Part shown: positions 17,520 through 25,129 of the stretch, one piece after another
Position numbering within the stretch: the stretch's first letter is position 1
Layout of the letters: every line of letters begins with the position of its first letter
Origin: Bacteroidia bacterium
GTDB lineage: Bacteria; Bacteroidota; Bacteroidia; Bacteroidales; Marinilabiliaceae
NCBI GenBank assembly: GCA_030526155.1
Contig: JAUNDI010000004.1
Location: forward strand, 1-64,000
Reading direction: 5' to 3'
DNA length: 64,000 nucleotides
The notes under the pieces: generated by a model
Database searches by the model: none
What the model saw: the letters and a program-made list of their open reading frames with translations, nothing else
Told to the model about the DNA's origin: nothing
Translations under genes and position numbers: made by a program

Positions 17520-17993
17520 TCAATCATGCTTTACTTTAAAGACAATCTTCTTTACATGTCCCTTAACCGCAAGTGCTGTACATGGGGCATGCAAATCGCT
17601 TGGCTCTAATATAGCTGCCTCTCCTTTGCTAAGGTAGACAAATGATATCTGACTAGCTTTACAGAAGAATATATCCTTCTCATCGCTATAGTCTATCTCA
17701 CCTTCCGCCTTGGAAAGGTCGCAGTAGCCTATATACTCTCCACCCTCATGGATGTATTGTACATCAGCATATTTTCTGTGTCCCTCCAAGCGCGCATCTT
17801 GGTGAAACTTGGTATCGTACTCTTGAAAGATTGCCTTTACACCTTCTGCAATCTCTACCTCTTTCTTCTTGCTTGGTGTTACCTCTGCAAAGTGTTTATC
17901 AAGGTCTTCGTTCTTCAAAAACTCAAATACCTTGCCGTATTTCTTTGGGCAACCTTGTGCTTCAAGGGTTGCTACAGTGCCAAATATTGCCAT
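17520..17993 (-). CDS. YhcH/YjgK/YiaL family protein (DUF386)
   Basis: 157-residue single-domain cupin-like protein. The family pattern is seen in EGHRKYADVQYIHEGGEYIGY (about 69-89), the metal-binding His region, and in LEPSDLHAPC (about 129-138). Members are commonly found in sialic-acid or uronate clusters and may be sugar anomerases or isomerases. Here it follows exuT by 10 nt, so a role in uronate handling is likely but unproven. Confidence 0.85.
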   Translation of the reverse strand: MAIFGTVATLEAQGCPKKYGKVFEFLKNEDLDKHFAEVTPSKKKEVEIAEGVKAIFQEYDTKFHQDARLEGHRKYADVQYIHEGGEYIGYCDLSKAEGEIDYSDEKDIFFCKASQISFVYLSKGEAAILEPSDLHAPCTALAVKGHVKKIVFKVKHD

Positions 17994-18003
17994 CTCGTAT
18001 GAT

Positions 18004-19449
18004 TTATAACTCTATTTTCTTGTACGTTGGAACTAACCTCTTCATTATACACCACGCTATTATGTAGGCTACCGCACAAATGCAGAACACTATCATATAG
18101 CCTGCCTCTTTGCCTTCAAAACCCATAAATTGGAATGCCGACCCTTCGCCTTCTGCGTAGGTAAAAAGCTTACCTGAGTATTTGTTTATTATGAATGAGC
18201 CTATGCCGCCTGCCATACCACCTACTCCTGTAATTGTGGCAATGGCTGATTTTGGGAACATATCACCAATAGTCGAGAAGAGGTTGGCCGACCATGATTG
18301 ATGTCCCGCGCCAACAAATCCAATAATTATAGCTGGCAACCATGCCGAATAGCCTCCTAATGGCTGTGCTAATAGACAGAGCAATGGCATTAGCGCATAT
18401 AAAAACATCGATTTCATACGTCCTTCATATGGCTCCATGCCTCTCTCGTCTACATAATAGGTAGGTAGCTTACATGCATATATTGATACTACAGTTACTA
18501 TTAAGTATAGTGCCATTATCAACATCATACCTGTGCCCGACGATGCTTTGTAGCCATATATATCTTGGAAGTAGCCTGGTGCCCAAAAGAGGAAGAACCA
18601 CCATACTCCATCTGTGAAGAATTTTCCAGTGATGAATGCCCATGTCTGCTTAAATGTAAAACTCCTCCAAATGGATACCTGCTTCTCTTCAGTAGCCTCT
18701 GTAGCTACTTCTGTACTATTCTCTCTCTCATTGTCTTGGTTGATATAGGCTAGCTCTTCTGTATTTACCTTATTCGAGTGCTCAGGCTTCTCATACCATT
18801 TTACATAAAAGCCCATCCAAATGAAGCCTAATGCACCAATGATAACGAAAGACAACTCCCAACCACAGGCTTTAGCTAATGGAGGTATGATAAGTGGTGC
18901 CGCTAAGGCTCCCACCGAAGCTCCCGAATTGAATATTGATGTAGCATAGGCCCTATCTTTCTTAGGGAAATATTCTGCCGTTACCTTTATAGCAGCAGGG
19001 AAGTTACCCGCCTCTCCAAGTGCTAGCAATGCTCTACAAACCAAAAACATCCATACGCCTGTTGAAGCTACCGCTATGGCCATATCACTGCCATCTTCTA
19101 GCATGCGCATAGCCTCTAACGACTCTATCCCATGTATATATTGAGTGCCTATTGCACATGCTGCATGTAAACAAGCTGCTCCACTCCATATGCCTATCGC
19201 CCATAGATAACCTTTCTTTGTACCCATCCAATCGACAAATTTGCCGGCAAAAAGCATACAAAAGGCATAAAATACCGAGAAATAAGCTGTTATATTGCCA
19301 TAGTCTTCGTCTGTCCAATGAAAATCTGGATATATAAACTCTTTTGCCGTTAGTGAGAGTACTTGGCGGTCTAAGTAGTTGACAGTAGTCGCTACAAATA
19401 GTAACCCACACATCCACCAACGCCAATTTGTCATTTTCTTTTCGTCCAT
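18004..19449 (-). CDS. exuT: MFS hexuronate transporter (ExuT-like)
   Basis: 481 residues with about 12 membrane helices and the anion:cation symporter family start (VNYLDRQVLSL, about 24-34). AGKFVDWMGTKKGY is the MFS loop 2-3 signature and ALGEAGNFPAAIK the conserved helix 4-5 region. Placement between a LacI regulator and yhcH, and opposite uxaC-kdgK-eda, supports glucuronate/galacturonate uptake. No separate promoter is visible, so it is probably expressed from the lacI promoter. Confidence 0.85.
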   Translation of the reverse strand: MDEKKMTNWRWWMCGLLFVATTVNYLDRQVLSLTAKEFIYPDFHWTDEDYGNITAYFSVFYAFCMLFAGKFVDWMGTKKGYLWAIGIWSGAACLHAACAIGTQYIHGIESLEAMRMLEDGSDMAIAVASTGVWMFLVCRALLALGEAGNFPAAIKVTAEYFPKKDRAYATSIFNSGASVGALAAPLIIPPLAKACGWELSFVIIGALGFIWMGFYVKWYEKPEHSNKVNTEELAYINQDNERENSTEVATEATEEKQVSIWRSFTFKQTWAFITGKFFTDGVWWFFLFWAPGYFQDIYGYKASSGTGMMLIMALYLIVTVVSIYACKLPTYYVDERGMEPYEGRMKSMFLYALMPLLCLLAQPLGGYSAWLPAIIIGFVGAGHQSWSANLFSTIGDMFPKSAIATITGVGGMAGGIGSFIINKYSGKLFTYAEGEGSAFQFMGFEGKEAGYMIVFCICAVAYIIAWCIMKRLVPTYKKIEL

Positions 19450-19508
19450 TTAGTATAACGTATAATTGTTAATGGTAATTTTTATTATTATTTGTCAACT
19501 GTAATTTT

Positions 19509-20516
19509 CTATCTCTTCGCACTTTCTCGCACTATCAGTTTCATAGGTACCACTATCTTCTTATTAGTGGGGGCTTTGTCTTCCCTCATAGCGAGAAAGG
19601 CTTCTGCCGCTTGTATACCCATATCTCTAGCATTCTGCTCCACACTAGTCAATGATGGATTAATAAGCTCCGCAAATGTCTCGTTGGCTGTACCTACTAC
19701 ACCAAAATCGTCTGGTATCTTTATATTGTTGTGTCTAGCATACTCCATTACTCCTAATGCTGCATAATCTCCAGCACAATATAATGCATCACACCCTTTG
19801 TCTAGTGCTTTTGCCATATTGTAAAAGCCTTTGTCACGGGTGATACTATTGGTATATATTATGGTCTCGTCAAATTCCATACCCGCCTCTTCTAAGGCTT
19901 TCCTATACCCCGCTAATCTGTCAGCATATATGTTACTAGAAAATTCGCCTCCTAAGTGACCTATCCTTTTGTAGCCCGACTCTATCATATGTTTCGTAGC
20001 AACATACGCTCCATAAAAGTTGTCATTTACCACACAAGTAGTGCCATCTAAATCTTCAAAGGCACGGTCAAATTGTACTAATACTACGCCGTTAGTGGAA
20101 ACTCTTTGGAGTAACTCCGGACTAGTAGTCTCTAAGGAGTGGCTCACTAGCATGCCTGCTACCTGATTTCTTAGTAGATTGCGTATCACACGTATCTCAT
20201 CTTCTTTCCTATCGTGAGTCTGACATACCACAAGATTGTAGCCCGCAGGATTCAATACCGACTCCGCACCACTAATAACATTACTAAAGAATGATCTGTT
20301 AATAAGAGGGACAACTATTCCTACCGTATCCGTAATGCCTTTTCTTAAAGAGGAGGCTACTTGATTACAATTATAGCCAAGCTCTACAGCCTTCTTAAAC
20401 ACGAGGTCCTTGGTCTCTTGTCCCACTCTGCCTTGCCCTGTTAAGGCTCTAGATACAGTGGAGGGATGGAGGTTTAACTCTCTGGCAATGTCAACTATAG
20501 TAGGTCTAATCTGCAT
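19509..20516 (-). CDS. LacI-family transcriptional regulator of the hexuronate cluster
   Basis: 335 residues from the Met of MQIRPTIVDIAREL; an upstream in-frame Met at 20573 would lie in the promoter itself, so I reject it. The N-terminal helix-turn-helix and hinge helix (IVDIARELNLHPSTVSRAL, VASSLRKG) are followed by a periplasmic-binding-like effector domain (GIVVPLINRSFFSNVI to KIVVPMKLIVRES). Two identical palindromes CAAACGTTTG at 20559 and 20791 are its likely operators, giving autoregulation and control of the divergent uxaC operon. Effector probably a uronate or KDG-type intermediate. Confidence 0.9.
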   Translation of the reverse strand: MQIRPTIVDIARELNLHPSTVSRALTGQGRVGQETKDLVFKKAVELGYNCNQVASSLRKGITDTVGIVVPLINRSFFSNVISGAESVLNPAGYNLVVCQTHDRKEDEIRVIRNLLRNQVAGMLVSHSLETTSPELLQRVSTNGVVLVQFDRAFEDLDGTTCVVNDNFYGAYVATKHMIESGYKRIGHLGGEFSSNIYADRLAGYRKALEEAGMEFDETIIYTNSITRDKGFYNMAKALDKGCDALYCAGDYAALGVMEYARHNNIKIPDDFGVVGTANETFAELINPSLTSVEQNARDMGIQAAEAFLAMREDKAPTNKKIVVPMKLIVRESAKR

Positions 20517-20550
20517 GCTATATTTATGATTTTTTAATATATCGACGCCG

Positions 20551-20580
20551 CAAAAATACAAACGTTTGCGCAATTAACAA
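20551..20580 (-). promoter_or_regulatory. lacI-exuT promoter with embedded operator
   Basis: Minus strand: TTG at 20580-20578, exactly 19 nt, then TATTTTTG at 20558-20551. The palindrome CAAACGTTTG occupies 20559-20568, directly abutting the -7 box inside the spacer, so bound repressor would block RNA polymerase. Confidence 0.75.
20559..20568. promoter_or_regulatory. LacI-type operator O1
   Basis: Perfect palindrome CAAACGTTTG with central CG, within the longer shared sequence ACAAACGTTTGCGCA. The central CG and flanking AA/TT fit LacI/PurR-family half sites. Confidence 0.75.
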
Positions 20581-20746
20581 ATTTTATACTTGCTTTTTTG
20601 CTCTTTACTATCTCTTTATGTCCTACAGTGTGCATTCCCGATACTTATATTAGTTCGCTTCTTTTATTTTACTTATAATCAGTCATTTTTATAAGGCTTA
20701 TAGGTTATATATGCACTTACATTGCGCAATTATTTACTTCTGATTA

Positions 20747-20777
20747 TTGCATAGTTCAAAAAAAGACTCTACTTTCG
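20747..20777 (+). promoter_or_regulatory. Probable uxaC operon promoter
   Basis: TTG at 20747-20749, 20 nt, then TACTTTCG at 20770-20777 (one mismatch to TAnnTTTG). Predicted start near 20784 lies just upstream of operator O2. Confidence 0.5.
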
Positions 20778-20790
20778 CTCCTCAATATAA

Positions 20791-20800
20791 CAAACGTTTG
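20791..20800. promoter_or_regulatory. LacI-type operator O2
   Basis: Second copy of CAAACGTTTG, again followed by CGCA, 232 nt from O1 and about 7 nt after the predicted uxaC start site. The roughly 230-nt separation would allow looping. The remainder of the 333-nt lacI-uxaC spacer holds an isolated ATTGCGCAAT palindrome at 20721-20730. Confidence 0.75.
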
Positions 20801-20849
20801 CGCATGTCACAGCAATTATAACAGATTAACACATAGAAATACACAAGAT

Positions 20850-22265
20850 ATGGCTAATTCATTCATTCATCCCGATTTCATTCTTACAAATGAAACAGCT
20901 CGTAAACTATATCACGAGCAAGCCGAGAATCTCCCTATCATAGATTATCATTGTCATCTAAACCCTAAAATGGTGGCTGACGACCATAAGTTTAAGTCTA
21001 TTACGGAGATTTGGTTGGGAGGTGATCACTATAAATGGCGCGCTATGCGCTCTAATGGCGTGGCCGAGGAGTACTGCACTGGCAATGCTTCAGATTGGGA
21101 GAAGTTCCAAAAATGGGCAGAGACAGTACCTTATACTTTCCGTAACCCTCTTTACCATTGGACTCACCTAGAGCTTAAGACAGCTTTCGGTATCGATAAG
21201 CTACTTAATCCTAATACTGCTCGTGAGATTTTTGATGAGTGTAATGATAAACTCCAAAATGACCCTAACTTCACCGCTCGTGGTTTAATGCGCCGCTATA
21301 AGGTGGAGACGGTATGTACCACGGATGATCCTATCGATTCGCTCGAGTATCATAAGCAGGTGCGTGAGTCGGGCTTCGAATCTAAGGTGCTCCCTACTTG
21401 GCGTCCAGATAAGGCTATGGCTGTCGAGTCGGCATCAGAGTTCCGTAAATACGTCGAGAAACTCTCAGAGGTATCGGGTGTCAATATCTCTAATTTCTCA
21501 GACATGATAGATGCCCTCAAGAAGCGCCAGGATTTCTTCGAATCTATGGGCTGTAAGTTGTCCGACCATGGTCTAGAAGAGTTTTATGCTGAGGATTATA
21601 CCGACGCCGAGATTAATGCTATATTTAATAAGGTGTACGGCGGTACCGAGCTTTCTCAAGAAGAGGTGGCTAAGTTCAAGAGTTGTATGCTCGTGGTATT
21701 CGGCGAAATGGATTATTATAAGGGGTGGACTCAACAGTTCCACTATGGCGCTATCCGTAACAATAATACCAAAATGTTTAAACTCGTAGGCGCCGATACC
21801 GGTTTCGACTCTATAGGTGAGTTTAATACAGCTAAGGCTTGCGCTAAATTCCTCGACAGACTAAATTCAAAGGATAAACTCACAAAGACTATATTATATA
21901 ATCTCAACCCTTGCGCTAATGAGGTGCTTGCGACAATGATTGGTAACTTCCAAGATGGCGTTACCCCAGGTAAAATCCAACTCGGCTCTGGTTGGTGGTT
22001 CCTCGACCAAAAGGATGGCATGCAAAAGCAAATGAATGCCCTCTCTGTTCTCGGCCTCCTCAGTCGTTTCGTAGGCATGCTCACAGATTCTCGTTCATTC
22101 CTATCTTATCCTCGTCACGAGTATTTCCGTCGCACCCTATGTAATCTCCTTGGTCAAGATATCGAAAATGGCGAGGTACCTTACTCTGGATACGAGGCCG
22201 AACGCGTTAATCAGATGGTAAGGGATATCAGCTACTATAACGCAAAGAATTATTTCAACTTCTAA
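20850..22265 (+). CDS. uxaC: Glucuronate (uronate) isomerase
   Basis: 471 residues. The early PIIDYHCHLNP (about 29-39) carries the amidohydrolase-like metal-binding HxH pattern of UxaC; TTDDPIDSLEYH (about 156-167), SGWWFLDQ and LTDSRSFLSYPRHEYFRR are further hallmarks. It isomerises glucuronate to fructuronate and galacturonate to tagaturonate. First gene of uxaC-kdgK-eda. Confidence 0.96.
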   Translation: MANSFIHPDFILTNETARKLYHEQAENLPIIDYHCHLNPKMVADDHKFKSITEIWLGGDHYKWRAMRSNGVAEEYCTGNASDWEKFQKWAETVPYTFRNPLYHWTHLELKTAFGIDKLLNPNTAREIFDECNDKLQNDPNFTARGLMRRYKVETVCTTDDPIDSLEYHKQVRESGFESKVLPTWRPDKAMAVESASEFRKYVEKLSEVSGVNISNFSDMIDALKKRQDFFESMGCKLSDHGLEEFYAEDYTDAEINAIFNKVYGGTELSQEEVAKFKSCMLVVFGEMDYYKGWTQQFHYGAIRNNNTKMFKLVGADTGFDSIGEFNTAKACAKFLDRLNSKDKLTKTILYNLNPCANEVLATMIGNFQDGVTPGKIQLGSGWWFLDQKDGMQKQMNALSVLGLLSRFVGMLTDSRSFLSYPRHEYFRRTLCNLLGQDIENGEVPYSGYEAERVNQMVRDISYYNAKNYFNF

Positions 22266-22304
22266 TAGGTAATTTCTTTCATCGAATATAATAACAATAT
22301 CAAT

Positions 22305-23327
22305 ATGGCAAAGATTGTAACACTTGGCGAGATTATGCTCCGCCTCTCTCCAGAGGGTAACTACCGTTTCGTAGAGACCGATTCTTTCAAGATTATCCCT
22401 GGCGGTGGCGAGGCTAACGTAGCAGTAAGTTGCGCTAACTATGGTCACGATGCTTATTTCGTATCTAAACTTCCTAAGCACGAAATAGGTCAAATCGCTC
22501 TTAATGCTCTTCGTCGTTATGGAGTAAATACAGAATATATTACTCGCGGCGGCAATCGCGTGGGCTTGTATTACTGCGAGACTGGTGCCTCAATGCGCCC
22601 TTCAAAGGTTATATACGACCGCGCTAATTCGTCAATAGCCGAGGCTTCTCCTGCCGATTTCGACTTCGATAAGATTATGGAGGGGGCTCAGTGGTTCCAC
22701 TGGTCGGGTATTACTCCTGCAATATCTGATAAGGCTGCAGAACTTACTAAACTCGCTTGCGAGGCTGCTAAGCGTCACAATGTTACAGTCTCTGTCGATC
22801 TTAACTTCCGTAAAAAACTATGGACCTCCGAGAAGGCTATCTCTATTATGCGCCCTCTCATGAAGTACGTAGATGTATGTATCGGTAATGAGGAGGATGC
22901 CGAACTCTGTCTCGGCTTTAAACCAGATGCTGATGTCGAGGGCGGCTCTACTGATGCCGAGGGTTACAAGGGTATCTTCCAAGCTATGATGAAGGAGTTC
23001 GGTTTCAAATATGTCGTATCTACCCTCCGTGAGTCATACTCTGCTACATACAATGGATGGAAGGCTATGATATATGACGGTAAGGAGTTCTACCAGTCTA
23101 AACGTTACGAAATTAATCCTATCATAGATCGCGTAGGTGGCGGCGATTCTTTCTCAGGCGGACTCATCCATGGCCTCCTTACAAAGAAGACTCAGGGCGA
23201 GGCTCTCGAGTTCGCAGTGGCAGCTTCTGCTCTTAAGCATACTGTTCCAGGTGATTTCAATCTCGTCTCTGTAGAGGAGGTAGAGGCTCTCGCAGGTGGC
23301 GCTGCTAATGGTCGCGTACAACGTTAA
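22305..23327 (+). CDS. kdgK: 2-dehydro-3-deoxygluconokinase (PfkB family)
   Basis: 340 residues of the ribokinase/PfkB fold. PGGGEANVAVSCANYG (about 32-47) binds the sugar, and the C-terminal DRVGGGDSFSGGLIHG (near 273-288) contains the catalytic Asp and anion hole. Context (after uxaC, before eda) identifies the substrate as KDG, giving KDPG. Gap of 39 nt from uxaC. Confidence 0.93.
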   Translation: MAKIVTLGEIMLRLSPEGNYRFVETDSFKIIPGGGEANVAVSCANYGHDAYFVSKLPKHEIGQIALNALRRYGVNTEYITRGGNRVGLYYCETGASMRPSKVIYDRANSSIAEASPADFDFDKIMEGAQWFHWSGITPAISDKAAELTKLACEAAKRHNVTVSVDLNFRKKLWTSEKAISIMRPLMKYVDVCIGNEEDAELCLGFKPDADVEGGSTDAEGYKGIFQAMMKEFGFKYVVSTLRESYSATYNGWKAMIYDGKEFYQSKRYEINPIIDRVGGGDSFSGGLIHGLLTKKTQGEALEFAVAASALKHTVPGDFNLVSVEEVEALAGGAANGRVQR

Positions 23328-23375
23328 TTATTTATCTAATCAATAATAATCATTCGTGGTTTAATATATATAGGT

Positions 23376-24047
23376 ATGGCAAAGTTCGATAAAACGGCAG
23401 TCATGAATAAAATAGGTACCACTGGTATGGTGCCTGTATTCTATCATAAAAATGTTGAGATAGCAAAGAAGGTAGTTAAGGCTTGCTATGATGGCGGCGT
23501 ACGTGCTTTCGAGTTTACAAATCGCGGCGACTTCGCTCAAGAGGTATTCGCTGAACTCGTAAAATGGGCCGATAAGGAGTGCCCTGAACTCGCACTTGGT
23601 ATCGGTTCTATAGTAGACGCGCCTACAGCTGCTATGTACCTCCAACTTGGAGCTAACTTTGTTGTAGGCCCTCTCTTTAACGAGGATATCGCTCCCGTAT
23701 GTAACCGTCGTTGCGTAACATATTGTCCTGGTTGCCTCACCCCTTCCGAAATAGGCAAGGCTCAAGAGCTCGGTTGCGACTTTACTAAGGTGTTCCCCGG
23801 CGACGTGGTGGGCGCAAATCTTATTAAGGGTGTACTCGCTCCTATGCCTTGGTCTAAAATCATGGTCACAGGTGGTGTCGCTCCTGAGAAGGATAACCTC
23901 GAGAAGTGGTTCAAAGCTGGCGTATTCTGCGTGGGTATGGGCTCTAAACTATTCCCTAAGGATAAAATCGCTGCAGAGGATTGGGACTATATTACCAACA
24001 TCAGCAAGGATTGCTTAGCTTGGATCAAGGAGATAAAAGGCTGTTAA
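23376..24047 (+). CDS. eda: KDPG / 4-hydroxy-2-oxoglutarate aldolase
   Basis: 223 residues, class I aldolase of the TIM-barrel Eda family. The catalytic Glu lies in AFEFTNRG (about 46-53) and the Schiff-base Lys in DFTKVFPGDVVG (about 128-139); MVTGGVAP follows. It splits KDPG into pyruvate and glyceraldehyde 3-phosphate and ends the uronate route encoded here. It is 48 nt after kdgK. Confidence 0.95.
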   Translation: MAKFDKTAVMNKIGTTGMVPVFYHKNVEIAKKVVKACYDGGVRAFEFTNRGDFAQEVFAELVKWADKECPELALGIGSIVDAPTAAMYLQLGANFVVGPLFNEDIAPVCNRRCVTYCPGCLTPSEIGKAQELGCDFTKVFPGDVVGANLIKGVLAPMPWSKIMVTGGVAPEKDNLEKWFKAGVFCVGMGSKLFPKDKIAAEDWDYITNISKDCLAWIKEIKGC

Positions 24048-24061
24048 TGAATCGCATCGCC

Positions 24062-24104
24062 TAATAGTCACAATATTAGGATAAAGCATAATTAATGTTT
24101 TTTT
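24062..24104 (+). terminator. Possible weak terminator after eda
   Basis: CCTAATA and TATTAGG form a 7-bp hairpin, with a T7 run about 18 nt later (24098-24104). The distance between hairpin and T-run makes this uncertain. Confidence 0.3.
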
Positions 24105-24115
24105 ACATGCAAGGG

Positions 24116-24146
24116 TTTGAATTCTTGATAAAACTCACTACCTTTG
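24116..24146 (+). promoter_or_regulatory. rpmH promoter
   Basis: TTTG at 24116-24119, a 19-nt spacer, then TACCTTTG at 24139-24146: a full consensus match. The ATG is 35 nt beyond the -7 box. Confidence 0.8.
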
Positions 24147-24180
24147 CACTCCGAAATAAGATTGAAAACAAGCTATAGCA

Positions 24181-24342
24181 ATGAAAAGAACATTTCAACC
24201 ATCAAACCGTAAGCGCATTAACAAGCACGGTTTCCGCCAGAGAATGGCAACAGCTAATGGCCGCCGAGTATTGGCAGCACGTCGTGCTAAGGGTCGCAAG
24301 AAACTCACAGTTTCTGACGAGAAGCACGGTAAGGCATACTAA
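24181..24342 (+). CDS. rpmH: 50S ribosomal protein L34
   Basis: 53-residue ORF read directly: starts [18 protein letters not shown], continues [18 protein letters not shown] and ends GKAY before TAA at 24340. This is the canonical L34 sequence with a Bacteroidota-type short C-terminal extension. Highly basic. Preceded by a consensus promoter and followed by a terminator at 24434-24468, so apparently transcribed alone; rnpA and dnaA are not adjacent. Confidence 0.97.
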   Translation: MKRTFQPSNRKRINKHGFRQRMATANGRRVLAARRAKGRKKLTVSDEKHGKAY

Positions 24343-24433
24343 GCCGTCCGCACTTACGTTTGCATAGCGGGCATCTAAGTCCCTTTACCGGTAGGCGCTC
24401 AGAGAAGCCCCTAAGCAACAAGAAAAGAATTCT
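24343..24433 (+). other. Unassigned GC-richer stretch between rpmH and its terminator
   Basis: About 90 nt with small inverted repeats (GTCCGC against GCGGGC, and TACCGGTA) that are transcribed with rpmH if the hairpin at 24434 is its terminator. No ORF and no match to an RNA family I recognise. Confidence 0.3.
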
Positions 24434-24468
24434 AGAGGATGCGTCACCAAGATGCATCCTCTTCTTTT
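24434..24468 (+). terminator. Rho-independent terminator after rpmH
   Basis: AGAGGATGC (24434-24442) pairs perfectly with GCATCCTCT (24454-24462), followed by a T-rich run. Beyond it, 24489 onward resembles one decayed unit of the 44-nt repeat (TTTTTTACGATAAA); the rest of the spacer to 24667 shows nothing. Confidence 0.85.
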
Positions 24469-24667
24469 TACCCCAAAATACATTTTTTACGATAAAAAAG
24501 GCTCCACACGCCATCCCTCCAAAGAACATTCCGTCTCCATTCCCAACACTCACCCCTCTCTATTTCAACAATATAACATTATTTCACACAATATTTTAAT
24601 TCTGAATGTAGCCATTTCAACACATCCACGTATATAAAGGCAAGAAATACGAAAAACACTATTTGAT

Positions 24668-24898
24668 ATGGGTATTATTATTACATGCCTCATTGGCTTA
24701 CTAGTAGGATGCTTGGCATCTTGGTTCATGAAGAAGGGTTTCCCTTGGTACATTAACATCCTCATAGGTATCGGTGGTAGCTGGCTCGGTTCTTGGTTGG
24801 CTGGCCTCTTGGGACTAAGCGCTGATGGTATCGTTGGCTTTATCTTCTCTGTTGTCGGCGCATCAATTATCATCTGGATTATATCTAAATTGAGATAA
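24668..24898 (+). CDS. GlsB/YeaQ/YmgE-family small membrane protein
   Basis: 76 residues, nearly all hydrophobic, with three predicted helices (about 2-20, 27-47, 52-73) and the Gly-rich pattern GIGGSWLGSWLAG typical of the transglycosylase-associated protein family. Function is poorly known; homologues are often stress-induced. Single gene with its own terminator at 24922. Confidence 0.85.
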   Translation: MGIIITCLIGLLVGCLASWFMKKGFPWYINILIGIGGSWLGSWLAGLLGLSADGIVGFIFSVVGASIIIWIISKLR

Positions 24899-24921
24899 TA
24901 ATCTCATAAAGTAAAAGCACT

Positions 24922-24959
24922 AAGAGAGTGTCTACTCATCTAGATACTCTCTTGTTTTT
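24922..24959 (+). terminator. Rho-independent terminator after the GlsB-like gene
   Basis: AAGAGAGTGTCTA (24922-24934) pairs with TAGATACTCTCTT (24941-24953) through one G-U pair, then TTTTT. Confidence 0.9.
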
Positions 24960-25037
24960 GTACTACTAAACACTCCTACTAATACTACTAATGCTATTTT
25001 TAGGGGAGAAAATATTTCCAGTTAAGAAAAATTATAT

Positions 25038-25045
25038 TACATTTG
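25038..25045 (+). promoter_or_regulatory. -7 box for the TonB receptor at 25130
   Basis: TACATTTG matches TAnnTTTG. The expected -33 position shows only TTTC (25015-25018). Leader length would be about 78 nt. Confidence 0.45.
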
Positions 25046-25129
25046 GAGCACAAAACAAGGTAAACCACATATAAAAATAGGCAACATACCTATCAATGCG
25101 GTTTATCTACTAATAATTATTCTAGAGCA

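Noticed and set aside
20517..20573. Extended LacI start at 20573
   Set aside because: It would lie within the lacI promoter and operator; the helix-turn-helix begins right after the Met at 20516.
24343..24420. tRNA-like sequence downstream of rpmH
   Set aside because: Contains fragments resembling a D-arm but no GTTCGA T-loop, no acceptor pairing and no anticodon stem.
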